64,000 nucleotides of DNA from Clostridium polyendosporum (GCF_018332455.1 NZ_BOPZ01000011.1:1-64000); one strand, 5' to 3'. Positions 1 to 9,967 are shown, counted from the stretch's first letter. Notes: generated from the sequence alone by a model not told the origin. Program-made: numbers and translations.

Positions 1-29
1 TCAATCATCTTTATATAGTGTTTATAACT

Positions 30-59
30 TTGTGTATAAGTTGTTATTATACATATAAT
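30..59 (+). promoter_or_regulatory. possible dnaA promoter
   Basis: TTGTGT at 30-35 and a perfect TATAAT at 54-59 are separated by 18 bp, about 40 bp before the dnaA start. The -35 is weak, so this is a plausible reading only. A GGAGG-type ribosome binding site follows at about 89-93. Confidence 0.4.
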
Positions 60-100
60 GTAAATTATTTTTTATAAATATTTTGACTGGAGGATAGGAA

Positions 101-1444
101 ATGGATGTCCAATTAAATCAGATATGGGAAAAAACCCTAAGCATAATGAAGGGTGAAATGTCTGAAGTAAGCTTTAATACATGGATAAAAAGTTGCGAAC
201 CACTTTCCATGAATGAAGACATTATTAAAATTAGCGTTCCTAATGATTTTACAAAGGATATACTAGAAAAACGCTATAAGACCCTTTTAATTCAAGCAAT
301 AAAACTAGCTTCATCAAAAAAATATGATATAGAATTCCTAATCCAATCAGAGCTCCAGCAAGAAGACGATGCACCTAAGGGAGAGGAACGAAAGAGCTCC
401 GTAACTGTAAATGATGAAATGTCTGCTACCCTGAATCCAAAGTATACCTTTGATTCTTTCGTTATTGGTAACAGCAACAGATTTGCTCATGCAGCATCCT
501 TAGCAGTTGCAGAATCTCCAGCAAAAGCCTATAATCCACTATTTATTTATGGAGGAGTTGGACTTGGAAAAACACATTTAATGCATGCCATAGGACACTA
601 CATACTTCAAAACAACCCTAAAGCAAAGGTTGTCTATGTGTCCTCTGAAAAATTTACTAATGAACTGATAAATGCAATAAAAGATGATAAGAATGAAGAG
701 TTTAGAAATAAGTATAGAAATGTTGATGTTCTTCTTATAGATGATATTCAATTTATAGCAGGTAAAGAGCGAACACAGGAAGAATTTTTCCACACTTTTA
801 ATACTCTACATGAAGCTAATAAACAGATTATTCTTTCATCAGATAGGCCTCCTAAAGAAATTCCTACTTTAGAAGACAGGTTAAGATCCAGGTTTGAATG
901 GGGTTTAATTGCTGATATCCAGGCACCAGACTTTGAGACCAGAATGGCTATACTTAAGAAAAAAGCTGATGTTGAAAAACTTAATGTAGCAAATGAGGTT
1001 ATGGTTTATATAGCAACTAAAATCAAATCAAATATAAGAGAACTTGAGGGTGCTCTTATAAGAATAGTTGCATATTCATCGTTAACCAATAGAGAAATAA
1101 CTGTTGATTTAGCCTCAGAAGCTCTAAAGGATATAATCTCAAATAAGAGTGCTCATATTACCATTGAAACTATTCAAGAATCTATAGCAAACTACTTCAA
1201 TCTTCGAGTAGAAGATTTAAAATCTCAAAGAAGAACACGGAATGTGGCTTATCCAAGGCAAATAGCTATGTACCTTTCACGAAAACTTACTGATATGTCA
1301 CTTCCTAAAATAGGCGAAGAATTTGGCGGAAGAGATCACACTACCGTTATACATGCTTATGAAAAAATATCAGAAAGCTTAAAATCCGATGAAGGACTAC
1401 AAAACACAATAAATGATATAACAAAAAAACTAACACAAAAATAA
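101..1444 (+). CDS. dnaA: chromosomal replication initiator DnaA
   Basis: DnaA is the AAA+ ATPase that binds DnaA boxes and opens the origin in the cytoplasm. Domain I spans about residues 1-85, followed by a short variable linker. The AAA+ core has Walker A GGVGLGKT at 151-158 and Walker B LLIDDI at 211-216. The C-terminal DNA-binding domain carries the DnaA signature around [15 protein letters not shown]. The length of 447 aa is normal for Firmicutes. The ATG is preceded by a GGAGGATAGG ribosome binding site. It is first in the canonical dnaA-dnaN-rlbA-recF-gyrBA order and is followed directly by DnaA boxes, which also suggests autoregulation. Confidence 0.98.
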   Translation: MDVQLNQIWEKTLSIMKGEMSEVSFNTWIKSCEPLSMNEDIIKISVPNDFTKDILEKRYKTLLIQAIKLASSKKYDIEFLIQSELQQEDDAPKGEERKSSVTVNDEMSATLNPKYTFDSFVIGNSNRFAHAASLAVAESPAKAYNPLFIYGGVGLGKTHLMHAIGHYILQNNPKAKVVYVSSEKFTNELINAIKDDKNEEFRNKYRNVDVLLIDDIQFIAGKERTQEEFFHTFNTLHEANKQIILSSDRPPKEIPTLEDRLRSRFEWGLIADIQAPDFETRMAILKKKADVEKLNVANEVMVYIATKIKSNIRELEGALIRIVAYSSLTNREITVDLASEALKDIISNKSAHITIETIQESIANYFNLRVEDLKSQRRTRNVAYPRQIAMYLSRKLTDMSLPKIGEEFGGRDHTTVIHAYEKISESLKSDEGLQNTINDITKKLTQK

Positions 1445-1477
1445 TTCACAATTGTACATAATAACTTTATAATAACA

Positions 1478-1609
1478 TGTGGATAAGTAAAAAATTGAAA
1501 ATAACCTGTTAATAACTGTGGATAAGTCCCTAAAAAGTCACATCACTTATCCACAATATTTTTTTCTTATTTTTTGGCTTATTTACAGGGATACGAGTAG
1601 TTATCCACA
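1478..1609. other. oriC: oriC: DnaA-box cluster
   Basis: Four perfect 9-mer DnaA boxes lie between dnaA and dnaN. Two read TGTGGATAA (1478-1486 and 1517-1525) and two read TTATCCACA (1547-1555 and 1601-1609), so they form two facing pairs. A near match, TGTGCATAA, sits at 1692-1700 just before dnaN. In Firmicutes the region between these genes is the unwinding half of a bipartite origin. The other half, upstream of dnaA, is mostly outside the window. Confidence 0.9.
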
Positions 1610-1680
1610 AACTCACAGCCCCTACTACTATTACTATTAATTTTAATTATTATTTTATCTTTATTTATAGACTCAATTAA
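1610..1680 (+). other. DNA unwinding element with DnaA-trio-like tract
   Basis: The last DnaA box (1601-1609) is followed by a short GC-rich patch (CAGCCCC) and then TACTACTATTACTATTAAT at about 1623-1641. After that comes almost pure A/T to 1680. This matches the DnaA-box, GC-cluster, DnaA-trio arrangement known from Bacillus subtilis, where the trio repeats position DnaA on single-stranded DNA and start strand separation. The assignment rests on pattern and position. Confidence 0.7.
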
Positions 1681-1718
1681 ATGTGATTAACTGTGCATAA
1701 CTTAAGGAGGTTTTTACT

Positions 1719-2819
1719 TTGATTTTTTTATGTGATAAAACAAAACTTCAAGATTCAATCTCAATTGGTCAAAAGGCTATTACAGGAAAAACTACAATGC
1801 CTATTCTGGAGGGTATCTACATAGAAGCAACCCAAAACACTGTAACTTTAATAGGATCTGATAAGGATGTAAGTATCGAAACAAAGATGGAAGCAGATGT
1901 TTTAGAAGCAGGAAAGATAGTAGTTGATGCTAAAATTTTTGGTGAAATCATTAGAAAGCTACCCAATAGTGAAGTTAGAATTGAAACTTTAGAAAACAAT
2001 GGAATACAAATAACTTGTGAGAAATCAGTTTTTAATCTAATATACATGAATGCAGATGAATTTCCGAGCTTACCAAATATCAATGAAAATATGATACTTA
2101 CAGTTCCTCAATCTTTACTAAAAAATATGATTAAAGGAACTTCCTTTGCTATAGCTCAAGATGAAACAAGACCAATACTTCAGGGAATATTATTTGAGGT
2201 AAAGGATAGCTACTTGAATCTTGTAGCACTTGATGGTTATAGACTTGCTTTAAGAAGTGAGCTTGTTGAAACAACTAATGCTATAAGTGCAGTTATACCT
2301 GGAAAAACTTTAAATGAAGTAGCAAAAATACTAGATGATAACGAAGATAAAGTAAATATAACTTTTACACCTAACCATATTTTATTTAATCTTGGGCAAA
2401 CTAAAGTAATATCAAGGTTACTAGAAGGTGAATTTATAAAGTACAATTCATTGCTTCCTCAAGAATATAAGTTACTTATAACTGTTAACAAACAAGAGCT
2501 TCAGAATGGTATTGAAAGAGCATCTCTTATGGCCAAAGAGGGAAATAGCAACTTAATCAAGTTAGATATTGAAGAAGATAACATGATTATAACTTCTAAT
2601 TCTCAATTGGGAAAAGTAAGGGAAGAGGTTTCTATAAATCTGCAAGGAGAGCAAGTTCAAATTGCATTTAACTCTAAATATCTTTTAGATGTATTAAAAA
2701 ATATGGATCAAGATGAAGTTGTTATGGAGCTTACTAGCAGTATATCTCCATGTGTTATAAAAAATAAAGAAAGCTCTAACTGTAAATACTTAGTGTTGCC
2801 GGTTAGGCTGGTAAAATAG
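1719..2819 (+). CDS. dnaN: DNA polymerase III sliding clamp (beta subunit)
   Basis: DnaN forms the ring clamp that tethers DNA polymerase III and repair enzymes to DNA. The 366-aa length is right for the three repeated clamp domains. The N-terminus (IFLCDKTKLQDSI...KAITGKTTMPILEGI) and the C-terminal LVLPVRLVK tail are typical. The start is TTG at 1719, chosen because a strong AAGGAGG site lies 8 bp upstream and no ATG fits better. It lies directly downstream of the origin DnaA boxes. Confidence 0.97.
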   Translation: MIFLCDKTKLQDSISIGQKAITGKTTMPILEGIYIEATQNTVTLIGSDKDVSIETKMEADVLEAGKIVVDAKIFGEIIRKLPNSEVRIETLENNGIQITCEKSVFNLIYMNADEFPSLPNINENMILTVPQSLLKNMIKGTSFAIAQDETRPILQGILFEVKDSYLNLVALDGYRLALRSELVETTNAISAVIPGKTLNEVAKILDDNEDKVNITFTPNHILFNLGQTKVISRLLEGEFIKYNSLLPQEYKLLITVNKQELQNGIERASLMAKEGNSNLIKLDIEEDNMIITSNSQLGKVREEVSINLQGEQVQIAFNSKYLLDVLKNMDQDEVVMELTSSISPCVIKNKESSNCKYLVLPVRLVK

Positions 2820-2848
2820 CTTAAAGAAGGAGGATGTTTAACTTAATT

Positions 2849-2885
2849 ACCATTCCTTTTGTTTAATTTGCACAAAGGGAATGGT
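2849..2885 (+). terminator. hairpin between dnaN and rlbA
   Basis: The arms ACCATTCCTTTT (2849-2860) and AAAGGGAATGGT (2874-2885) pair over 12 bp with one G-U pair. No U-run follows, so it may act as an attenuating or mRNA-stabilising stem rather than a strict terminator. Confidence 0.4.
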
Positions 2886-2910
2886 GTATAGTTAAAAAAA
2901 TAACAAAGTT

Positions 2911-3117
2911 ATGGTTGAAATTGAAATAAATACTGAATTTATAAAACTTGATGCATTTTTAAAATGGTGTGGAGCTGTTATGACTGGAGCGGAAGCCAAG
3001 ATGTACATCTTGAATGAGGAGATAATTGTTAACGGCGAAGTGTGCACTCAAAGAGGAAAGAAATTAAGAGTGGGAGATACTGTGGAATTTAACAATGAAC
3101 AATATAGAATAATTTAA
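2911..3117 (+). CDS. rlbA: S4-domain RNA-binding protein RlbA (YaaA family)
   Basis: This 68-aa protein is a single S4-like RNA-binding domain of the YaaA/RlbA family. Members are found between dnaN and recF throughout Firmicutes and are implicated in ribosome assembly or an RNA-binding role. Visible features are the F-I-K-L-D-A-F-L-K-W helix, the GAEAKM turn and the VNGEVCTQRGKKLRVGDTV strand-turn typical of S4 domains. The start ATG at 2911 has only a weak upstream ribosome binding site. The gene position strongly supports the call. Confidence 0.88.
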   Translation: MVEIEINTEFIKLDAFLKWCGAVMTGAEAKMYILNEEIIVNGEVCTQRGKKLRVGDTVEFNNEQYRII

Positions 3118-3161
3118 CACAATAGAAATCCACTATACTTGTGGATATTGTGATATAATTA

Positions 3162-3259
3162 AAGATGAATAAGTTTGGGCTTAACAGATTTTGGAAGTAA
3201 TTTACTGTTAGAGATTCACTTCTAGAAATTTAAGTTTCCTTCCAAACTTGTATTTATCA
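3162..3259. repeat. MITE-like intergenic hairpin (divergent copy)
   Basis: The gap between rlbA and recF begins with AGATGAATAAGTTTGG and ends with CCAAACTTGTATTTATCA, which form an imperfect inverted repeat around a smaller inner hairpin. The ends resemble the AGATA-ACAACTT ends of the better-preserved copies at 16.8, 44.2, 49.2 and 60.4 kb. Confidence 0.45.
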
Positions 3260-3275
3260 AAATATAGGTGTTTGT

Positions 3276-4361
3276 ATGCATATCAAAAGATTAATGTTGT
3301 TGAACTATAGAAATTATAAACAACTTACTATAGAGCTTGGAAAACATGTTAATGTTTTTATGGGAGATAATGCCCAAGGAAAAACAAATGTTCTTGAAGC
3401 TATGTATTATTGTGGATTTGCAAGATCTCATAGAACGAACAAAGATAGAGAACTGATAAACTGGGAATGTGATAAAACCTTTATAAGTTTAGATATTGGC
3501 AAGGAAAGGTTAGATAAGCGCATAGATATAACCATTTTAAAGGACGGAAAAAAGGCTATAAAGATAAACTCGATAAAGATTAATAAGATAGGTGAATTAG
3601 TTGGTACTTTTAATGTGGTTATGTTTTCTCCAGAGGATTTGAGGATAGTGAAAGAGTCTCCTGGTGTTAGAAGAAAGTTTCTTGATATGGAACTTTCTCA
3701 GTTAAATAAAAGATATTATTATAACTTGGTACAGTATAATAAAGTTTTGAATGAAAGAAATATAGTACTTAAGAAAAGAACCTTAGATTTATCAATGTTG
3801 GATATTTACGATATTCAACTCGCTCAATTTGGTGAGTATATCATAAAGGAGAGGCTTAACTACATAAGCAAACTGAATGAGCATGGAAAAGCTGTACATA
3901 AAGATATCACGTCTGGTAAAGAAAACATTGACTTTAGTTATATATCTACTATTAAAGAATTTAGTAACATAAGAGAAGCTCTTCTGCAATCTCTAGAAAA
4001 GAATAGAGCTAAAGATATGGAGAAAAGAATAACCTCCATAGGACCTCATAGAGATGATTTTTCAATTTTTATTAATGGAATAGATGCAAAGAGTTATGGT
4101 TCTCAAGGGCAGCAACGTACATCAGTTTTAACTATGAAGTTTGCTTCTTTAAGGATTATTAAGGCTCTTATAGGGGAGTATCCTGTACTTTTATTGGATG
4201 ATGTACTCTCGGAACTTGATTTTAATAGAAAAAGATATGTTTTAAGTTCAATACAAGATATACAGACTATTATAACTTGTACAGGTATAGAAGATTTAAC
4301 TGATTATTTAGATAAAAATGCTAAGCTTTTTAAAGTAAATGAGGGAGTTATCCTAGCATAA
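3276..4361 (+). CDS. recF: DNA replication/repair protein RecF
   Basis: RecF is an SMC-like ATPase that helps load RecA at single-strand gaps with RecO and RecR. Walker A GDNAQGKT is at residues 30-37. The ABC-type signature (YGSQGQQRT) and Walker B (VLLLDDVLSELD) are near the C-terminus, as expected. The length of 361 aa is normal. It sits in the canonical dnaN-rlbA-recF-remB-gyrB order, and remB begins 14 bp after its stop, so the two are probably co-transcribed. Confidence 0.97.
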   Translation: MHIKRLMLLNYRNYKQLTIELGKHVNVFMGDNAQGKTNVLEAMYYCGFARSHRTNKDRELINWECDKTFISLDIGKERLDKRIDITILKDGKKAIKINSIKINKIGELVGTFNVVMFSPEDLRIVKESPGVRRKFLDMELSQLNKRYYYNLVQYNKVLNERNIVLKKRTLDLSMLDIYDIQLAQFGEYIIKERLNYISKLNEHGKAVHKDITSGKENIDFSYISTIKEFSNIREALLQSLEKNRAKDMEKRITSIGPHRDDFSIFINGIDAKSYGSQGQQRTSVLTMKFASLRIIKALIGEYPVLLLDDVLSELDFNRKRYVLSSIQDIQTIITCTGIEDLTDYLDKNAKLFKVNEGVILA

Positions 4362-4374
4362 AGGAGGAATTTTA

Positions 4375-4635
4375 GTGTTCTTACATTTAGGTGAAAATGT
4401 AGTAGTTCCGATTAAAGACATTATAGGTATTTTTGATATGCAAACAACTATGTATAGTTCAGATACCATTCAATTTTTAAGAATGGCTGAGGAGGATGGT
4501 TTTGTTGAGAGAATAACTAATGATAAACCAAAGTCATTTGTTATAGCTGAAGTTGATAAAAAGAGTAAAATTTATCTCTCACCTATATCATCATCAACCC
4601 TTACAAAGAGGACGGATATAGACTACACAACATAG
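4375..4635 (+). CDS. remB: extracellular matrix regulator RemB (YaaB, DUF370)
   Basis: This 86-aa DUF370 protein starts MFLHLGENVVVPIKDIIGIFD, which is characteristic of RemB/YaaB. RemB-type proteins are linked to RemA-like regulation of matrix genes, and the gene is almost always found between recF and gyrB. The start is GTG at 4375 with an AAGGAGGAATTTTA site upstream. The C-terminal third (SPISSSTLTKRTDIDYTT) is also typical. It is likely co-expressed with recF. Confidence 0.9.
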   Translation: MFLHLGENVVVPIKDIIGIFDMQTTMYSSDTIQFLRMAEEDGFVERITNDKPKSFVIAEVDKKSKIYLSPISSSTLTKRTDIDYTT

Positions 4636-4694
4636 ATGTCCAATATCTAACTTGCAGTTTTTTTATTTAATTTTTGTAAAGTAGGAGGAGTTAT

Positions 4695-6605
4695 ATGTTG
4701 GAACAAAATAAGCAGGCTTATGATGAAAGTCAAATTCAAGTTTTAGAAGGTCTTGAAGCGGTAAGAAAAAGGCCTGGGATGTATATTGGAAGTACTAGTA
4801 CAAGAGGACTTCATCATTTAGTTTATGAAATAGTTGATAATAGTATTGATGAGGCTTTAGCAGGTTATTGTGAAAATATAGAGGTATATATACATCAAGA
4901 CAATTCAATTACTGTAGTTGATAATGGTAGAGGTATGCCTGTTGGTATTCATCCTAAGATGGGTAAATCAACAGTTGAGGTTATAATGACTGTACTTCAT
5001 GCTGGTGGTAAGTTTGGTGGAGGAGGTTATAAGGTTTCAGGAGGACTTCATGGTGTTGGTGCTTCTGTTGTTAATGCTCTTTCAGAAATATGTGAGGTTA
5101 CAGTTACAAGAGAAGGTCATATATGGAGACAAACATATTCAAGAGGTAATGTAACTAGTGATCTTATTCAAGTTGGAGACAGTGATGGTCATGGTACTAA
5201 GGTGTATTTTAAGCCTGATCCACAAATTTTTGAGGAAATTGTCTACGATTTTGAAACACTCTCTCAAAGACTCAGAGAACTTGCGTTTCTTAACAAGGGA
5301 ATAAATATAGAACTTATTGATGAGAGAGAAGATAAAAAAGAAGCGTATTTCTATGAAGGAGGTATAAAATCCTTCGTAAGTTATTTAAATAGAAATAGAG
5401 AATCACTACATCCAGAACCAATATATGTTGAGGGAGTAAAGGATGGAATTTCAGTAGAAGTTGCTCTTCAATATCATGATGGATACAACGAGAATATATT
5501 CTCATTCGCTAACAATATTGACACTGTTGAGGGAGGAACTCACTTAGCAGGGTTTAAAACAGCATTAACAAGAATATTCAACGATTACTCTAAAAGATTT
5601 GGTTATATAAAAGAAAATGACAAAAATCTTTCTGGTGACGATATAAGAGAAGGTCTTACGGCAGTAGTGTCAGTGAAGATATCAGAACCTCAATTTGAAG
5701 GTCAAACTAAGACTAAGCTTGGAAATAGCGAGGTTAGAGGTATTGTTGATGGAGTTGTTGGAGAAGGAATAAGTATATTCCTGGAGGAAAACCCTTCAGT
5801 AGGTAAAGTAATAATAGAAAAGGCACTTGTTGCTCAGAGGGCTAGAGACGCTGCAAGGAAAGCTAGAGAACTTACGAGAAAGTCAGTTCTTGAAAGATCT
5901 TCTCTACCTGGAAAGCTCGCAGACTGTTCCTCAAAGGATCCACTTGAGTGTGAAATCTATATAGTTGAGGGAGACTCTGCAGGGGGATCAGCTAAGCAGG
6001 GAAGACACAGAAGGTTTCAAGCTATACTTCCACTTCGTGGTAAGATAATGAATGTTGAAAAGCAGAGATTAGATAAGATATTAGGTTCAGAAACTATTCG
6101 CTCAATGGTTACAGCCTTTGGTGCAGGTATAGGAAAAGAATTTGATATTGAAAAGATTAGGTATAATAGAATAATAATAATGACAGATGCTGATGTTGAT
6201 GGTGCACATATAAGAACTCTTATACTTACTTTCTTTTATAGATACATGAGAGAGTTAGTAGAGAAAGGGCATGTATATATTGCTCAGCCACCTCTTTATA
6301 AAGTATCTAAGAACAAAAAGGATTACTATGCATATTCAGATAAAGAGCTTGATAATATTCTTAGTGATCTTGGAGGAAAAGACAATAGTATTATAATTCA
6401 AAGATACAAAGGTCTAGGAGAAATGAATGCTAGTCAACTTTGGGAAACAACAATGGACCCAGAAACAAGAATACTCCTTAAAGTATCCATTGAGGATGCT
6501 ATGGCTGCGGATGAAATATTTACAATCCTTATGGGAGATAAAGTTGAACCAAGAAGAGAGTTTATACAACAAAATGCTAAGAAAGTTAGCAACTTAGATA
6601 TTTAG
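4695..6605 (+). CDS. gyrB: DNA gyrase subunit B
   Basis: GyrB is the ATPase subunit of gyrase, which introduces negative supercoils using GyrA as the cleavage subunit. It has the GHKL ATP-binding region ([35 protein letters not shown]) in the first 130 residues. The TOPRIM domain shows [19 protein letters not shown] and the metal-binding [11 protein letters not shown]. The C-terminal [19 protein letters not shown] is also present. The length of 636 aa is normal. The ATG follows a GGAGGAG site. Confidence 0.98.
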   Translation: MLEQNKQAYDESQIQVLEGLEAVRKRPGMYIGSTSTRGLHHLVYEIVDNSIDEALAGYCENIEVYIHQDNSITVVDNGRGMPVGIHPKMGKSTVEVIMTVLHAGGKFGGGGYKVSGGLHGVGASVVNALSEICEVTVTREGHIWRQTYSRGNVTSDLIQVGDSDGHGTKVYFKPDPQIFEEIVYDFETLSQRLRELAFLNKGINIELIDEREDKKEAYFYEGGIKSFVSYLNRNRESLHPEPIYVEGVKDGISVEVALQYHDGYNENIFSFANNIDTVEGGTHLAGFKTALTRIFNDYSKRFGYIKENDKNLSGDDIREGLTAVVSVKISEPQFEGQTKTKLGNSEVRGIVDGVVGEGISIFLEENPSVGKVIIEKALVAQRARDAARKARELTRKSVLERSSLPGKLADCSSKDPLECEIYIVEGDSAGGSAKQGRHRRFQAILPLRGKIMNVEKQRLDKILGSETIRSMVTAFGAGIGKEFDIEKIRYNRIIIMTDADVDGAHIRTLILTFFYRYMRELVEKGHVYIAQPPLYKVSKNKKDYYAYSDKELDNILSDLGGKDNSIIIQRYKGLGEMNASQLWETTMDPETRILLKVSIEDAMAADEIFTILMGDKVEPRREFIQQNAKKVSNLDI

Positions 6606-6613
6606 TACTAATG

Positions 6614-6707
6614 GATAAACAAGTTTAGTAATTAATTAATTTCAGAAAATAGTTTTGTGTATCAATACCTTTAATGAAATATTAAATTGATTATGAACTT
6701 GTTTATT
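6614..6707. repeat. MITE-like intergenic hairpin (divergent copy)
   Basis: GATAAACAAGTTTAGTAATT at the left and AATTGATTATGAACTTGTTTATTA (last part 6695-6707) at the right form terminal inverted repeats in the gyrB-gyrA gap. The ends match those of other copies, notably the one at 31.8 kb. It lies inside the gyrBA transcript, so it would form a stem in the mRNA. Confidence 0.5.
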
Positions 6708-6726
6708 ATAATGTGAGGTGAAGTAC

Positions 6727-9297
6727 ATGAGTTTTAATGAGGGAAAAGTTGTACCTGTTGATATAAGAAGTGAAATGAGAAAATGCTATATAGACTACGC
6801 TATGAGCGTTATCGTAGGCCGTGCTCTTCCTGATGTAAGAGACGGTTTAAAGCCTGTTCACAGAAGAATTCTTTTTTCAATGTACGAATTAGGTCTTTAT
6901 CCTGAAAAGGGTTATAGAAAATGTGCGAGAATTGTTGGAGAAGTTTTGGGTAAATATCACCCACATGGTGATACTTCAGTATATGATGCTTTAGTAAGAA
7001 TGGCACAAGACTTCTCAATGAGGTATATGCTTGTAGATGGCCATGGAAACTTCGGTTCAGTGGATGGAGATTCTGCAGCTGCAATGAGATATACAGAAGC
7101 AAAGATGAACAAAATTGCTTCAGAGATGTTAAGGGACATAAGCAAGAATACAGTAGACTTTGTTCCAAACTTTGACGGTGAGGAAGAAGAACCTTCTGTA
7201 CTTCCATCAAGATTCCCTAATCTACTAGTTAATGGGTCATCAGGTATTGCTGTTGGTATGGCTACAAACATACCTCCTCATAATCTTGGTGAAGTTATTG
7301 ACGGAACTATTATGCTAATAGATGATCCAGAAACTACAATTTTAGACCTTATGACTCATATTAAAGGACCTGATTTTCCAACAGCAGGTATAATCATGGG
7401 GAAATCAGGAATAAGAGAAGCTTATGAAACAGGTAAGGGAAGAGTTGTAGTTAGAGCAAAAGCTGAGATTGAAGAAGAAAAGGGAAGACATAGAATTATA
7501 GTTACTGAAATACCATATCAAGTTAATAAAGCTAAGCTTATAGAGAATATTGCTGACCTTGTTAAGGATAAGAAGATAACTGGTATTTCTGATCTTAGAG
7601 ATGAATCAGATAGAGAAGGTATGAGAATCGTTATAGAACTTAAGAAGGATGCTAATCCTAATGTAGTTCTTAATACACTTTATAAGCATACAAAAATGCA
7701 GGATACTTTTGGTGTTATAATGCTTGCTCTTGTAGATAATGAACCACAAGTATTAAATCTTAAGCAGATTTTAGTTCATTACATCAATTTTCAGAAGGAA
7801 GTAATAACAAGAAGAACTAATTTTGAGCTTAATAAAGCTAAAGAAAGAGCTCATATCTTAGACGGTTTAAGAATTGCATTAGACCATATAGATGAGGTTA
7901 TTAATATAATAAGGCATTCAAAGACTACAGAAATTGCTAAGAATACCCTTATTGAGAGGTTTGGGTTAAGTGAAGTTCAAGCTCAAGCTATTCTTGATAT
8001 GAGACTTAGAAGACTTACAGGTCTTGAAAGAGAGAAGATAGAAGAAGAGTATAATGAGCTTATGAAATTAATTGCTTATCTAGAAGAGATATTAGCTAGT
8101 GAACAAAAACTTCTTAGCGTTATAAAAGATGAACTTTTACAAATCAGGCAAAAGTATTCAGATGAAAGAAGAACTGCCATTACAAAGAATCAAGATGATA
8201 TTGATATTGAGGACCTTATTCAAGAACAGGAAGTTGTTATAACTCTTACCCATGCAGGTTATATCAAAAGAATATCAGCTGATACTTATTCTGCGCAAAA
8301 AAGAGGGGGTAAGGGAATACAGGCAATGACTACCAAGGAAGATGATTTCGTAGAGCATGTGTTTGTAACTTCTACTCATGCAGACTTATTATTCTTTACT
8401 AATAGAGGTAAGGTATTTAAGCTTAGAGGCTACGAAGTTCCTGATGCTGGAAGAGCCGCAAAAGGTACTAATCTAGTAAATCTTTTACCTTTAGAAGCAG
8501 ATGAAAGAATATATGCTGTTCTTACAATAAAGGATATGACTCAAGAGGGATATTTATTTATGGCCACAAAACAGGGATTAGTAAAGAAAACCCTCTTAAG
8601 TGAATTCCAAAATATAAGAAAAAATGGTCTTATAGCTATAAACCTTAGAGAAGGAGATGAACTTCTAAAGGTTAAGGTAACCTATGGAGACGCAAATATA
8701 ATAATAGTTACCCAACATGGATATGCAATTAAGTTTAATGAGAAGGATGTAAGACCTATGGGTAGAACTGCATCTGGAGTTAAGGCTATGAACCTTAGAG
8801 ATGATGATATAGCTGTATGTATGGATATAGCTGTAGATGATGAAAAGCTTCTTGTTATAAGTGAGCATGGATTTGGTAAGAGAACACCTCTTAAAGAATA
8901 TAAGCTTCAAAATAGAGGTGGGATGGGTTTAATTACATACAAGATTTCAGAAAAGACTGGTAAACTAGTTGGTGCTACAGTATGTAAAGAAGATGATGAA
9001 CTTATGCTTATAAACAGTAGTGGTGTAGCTATAAGAATCAATGTTAGAGATATTTCTGTAACAAGTAGAGCAGCTATGGGTGTAACTCTTATGAGAACTA
9101 GTGAGGAAGAAAAGGTAGTAGCAATTGCTAAGATTCCAGCTAGTGAAGATAACACTGAAGATGAAGAAGGAAGTGGAATTGGTGTAGCTGCAGAATTAGA
9201 AGAAGGTTCTGAAACTATAAATAATCCAGATAAAGATCCACAATCTGTGGATAATAGCTTAGATAAGCTAATTGAAATAGCTGAAGAAGAGGAATAA
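6727..9297 (+). CDS. gyrA: DNA gyrase subunit A
   Basis: GyrA is the DNA breakage-reunion subunit of gyrase. The start is set at the ATG at 6727 rather than the GTG at 6718, because GAGGTG lies 6 bp upstream of the ATG and because this start puts the catalytic tyrosine ([11 protein letters not shown]) at residue 122, the standard position. The quinolone-resistance region is [16 protein letters not shown] with Thr at position 83, as is common in clostridia. The six-bladed C-terminal domain carries the GyrA box (KRGGKGI). An acidic Glu/Asp-rich tail of about 50 residues ends the 856-aa protein. Confidence 0.97.
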   Translation: MSFNEGKVVPVDIRSEMRKCYIDYAMSVIVGRALPDVRDGLKPVHRRILFSMYELGLYPEKGYRKCARIVGEVLGKYHPHGDTSVYDALVRMAQDFSMRYMLVDGHGNFGSVDGDSAAAMRYTEAKMNKIASEMLRDISKNTVDFVPNFDGEEEEPSVLPSRFPNLLVNGSSGIAVGMATNIPPHNLGEVIDGTIMLIDDPETTILDLMTHIKGPDFPTAGIIMGKSGIREAYETGKGRVVVRAKAEIEEEKGRHRIIVTEIPYQVNKAKLIENIADLVKDKKITGISDLRDESDREGMRIVIELKKDANPNVVLNTLYKHTKMQDTFGVIMLALVDNEPQVLNLKQILVHYINFQKEVITRRTNFELNKAKERAHILDGLRIALDHIDEVINIIRHSKTTEIAKNTLIERFGLSEVQAQAILDMRLRRLTGLEREKIEEEYNELMKLIAYLEEILASEQKLLSVIKDELLQIRQKYSDERRTAITKNQDDIDIEDLIQEQEVVITLTHAGYIKRISADTYSAQKRGGKGIQAMTTKEDDFVEHVFVTSTHADLLFFTNRGKVFKLRGYEVPDAGRAAKGTNLVNLLPLEADERIYAVLTIKDMTQEGYLFMATKQGLVKKTLLSEFQNIRKNGLIAINLREGDELLKVKVTYGDANIIIVTQHGYAIKFNEKDVRPMGRTASGVKAMNLRDDDIAVCMDIAVDDEKLLVISEHGFGKRTPLKEYKLQNRGGMGLITYKISEKTGKLVGATVCKEDDELMLINSSGVAIRINVRDISVTSRAAMGVTLMRTSEEEKVVAIAKIPASEDNTEDEEGSGIGVAAELEEGSETINNPDKDPQSVDNSLDKLIEIAEEEE

Positions 9298-9300
9298 GAA

Positions 9301-9329
9301 AAGCACACTGATTTTCAGTGTGCTTTTTA
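9301..9329 (+). terminator. gyrA terminator
   Basis: AAGCACACTG and CAGTGTGCTT form a 10-bp stem with a four- to five-base loop, followed by TTTTTAT, three bases after the gyrA stop. This is a standard intrinsic terminator ending the gyrase transcript. Confidence 0.9.
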
Positions 9330-9338
9330 TATTGATAA

Positions 9339-9360
9339 ATTGACATTTCACAGTGTCAAT
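9339..9360. promoter_or_regulatory. inverted repeat upstream of the rRNA promoters
   Basis: ATTGACA (9339-9345) and TGTCAAT (9354-9360) form a 7-bp inverted repeat. The left arm also reads as a TTGACA -35, but only a poor -10 (TACCTA) lies 17 bp on. It may be an operator or chance. Confidence 0.25.
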
Positions 9361-9536
9361 TGTACCTAGTGTATCAATATGAGAGAAAACTAGATATAAA
9401 GACAAATATAGAGTTATTTTGTTATAATTTAGTTTAATGTTAGTAGATTAAATTATTTTAATTATCTTAAGATGATATTATAAGTTTCGTCGCTACGAGA
9501 CATGTAGTGAAAGAATCAACTAAACATTGAAAAATG

Positions 9537-9565
9537 TTGACAGACAAAAGAGTTGATGATAAGAT
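9537..9565 (+). promoter_or_regulatory. rRNA-type promoter P1
   Basis: A consensus TTGACA at 9537-9542 is followed after exactly 17 bp by TAAGAT at 9560-9565. The same -35/-10 pair with the same spacing recurs 120 bp downstream. Tandem strong promoters ahead of boxA and 16S are typical of rRNA operons in Firmicutes. Confidence 0.8.
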
Positions 9566-9656
9566 ATGATTTGTCGCTTGAATGTGACAAGTTAAAATTA
9601 GATTTCATTGAATGTTAAATCAACTTTATAAGTTATAAAAAAGTTGTTGACAAACA

Positions 9657-9685
9657 AATGAAAAACTGATAAGATAATCAAGCGG
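9657..9685 (+). promoter_or_regulatory. rRNA-type promoter P2
   Basis: TTGACA at 9657-9662, a 17-bp spacer and TAAGAT at 9680-9685 repeat P1 exactly. Transcripts from here would cross the boxA-like sequence and the truncated 16S before meeting terminators about 220 bp later. Confidence 0.82.
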
Positions 9686-9710
9686 TCAGTTGATGATGCG
9701 CAGAAACAAA

Positions 9711-9726
9711 TTGGTCTTTGAAAATT
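9711..9726 (+). promoter_or_regulatory. rRNA leader boxA-like antitermination site
   Basis: TTGGTCTTTGAAAATT matches the boxA element (core TGCTCTTTGAAAA) that recruits Nus factors for rRNA antitermination. It lies between promoter P2 and the 16S 5' end, as in complete clostridial rRNA operons. Confidence 0.7.
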
Positions 9727-9781
9727 AAACAGAGGAAATTAAGTACAGCAATTCTTTTGAGAGCAAGAGATTAAACTTTTA

Positions 9782-9823
9782 AATTGAGAGTTTGATCCTG
9801 GCTCAGGACGAACGCTGGCGGCG
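9782..9823 (+). rRNA. 16S rRNA, 5' fragment only
   Basis: AATTGAGAGTTTGATCCTGG and the following CTCAGGACGAACGCTGGCGG are the universally conserved first bases of 16S rRNA (the 27F primer region). Identity stops abruptly at GCGGCG: the next bases are TTTTCTTTCTCG instead of the expected TGCCTAACACATGC. No further 16S, tRNA, 23S or 5S sequence follows before 9.96 kb. It is either a deletion scar of an rRNA operon that normally follows gyrA, or an assembly junction in which the operon was lost. Confidence 0.9.
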
Positions 9824-9907
9824 TTTTCTTTCTCGTATCATTTGAATAACTCCTATGAAATAAAATTATATACTTTTAATTTTACTTCATAATTCAGTAA
9901 AAACAAA

Positions 9908-9932
9908 GACTGCTGACACTTTGTCAGCAGTC
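9908..9932 (-). terminator. terminator hairpin downstream of 16S fragment
   Basis: GACTGCTGAC (9908-9917) and GTCAGCAGTC (9923-9932) form a perfect 10-bp stem with a five-base loop. On the minus strand it is followed by TTTGTTTTT. It may be the original rRNA-operon end or a second terminator for the gene at 9965. Confidence 0.65.
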
Positions 9933-9934
9933 TG

Positions 9935-9967
9935 AAAAAAATAACGACTTTCGTCGTTATTTTTTTA
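9935..9967. terminator. bidirectional terminator
   Basis: ATAACGAC and GTCGTTAT form a stem with a TTTC loop. It is flanked by an A-run on the left and a T-run on the right, so it can stop transcription from either side. It overlaps the 3' end of the minus-strand regulator gene. Confidence 0.8.

Noticed and set aside
6809-7271. Long open frames antisense to gyrA (also at 8907-9308)
   Set aside because: They lie wholly opposite a highly conserved gene, lack ribosome binding sites and give low-complexity Ser/Leu-rich products.
9339-9368. Third rRNA promoter at the TTGACA near 9340
   Set aside because: The -10 at correct spacing (TACCTA) is poor; reported only as an inverted repeat.
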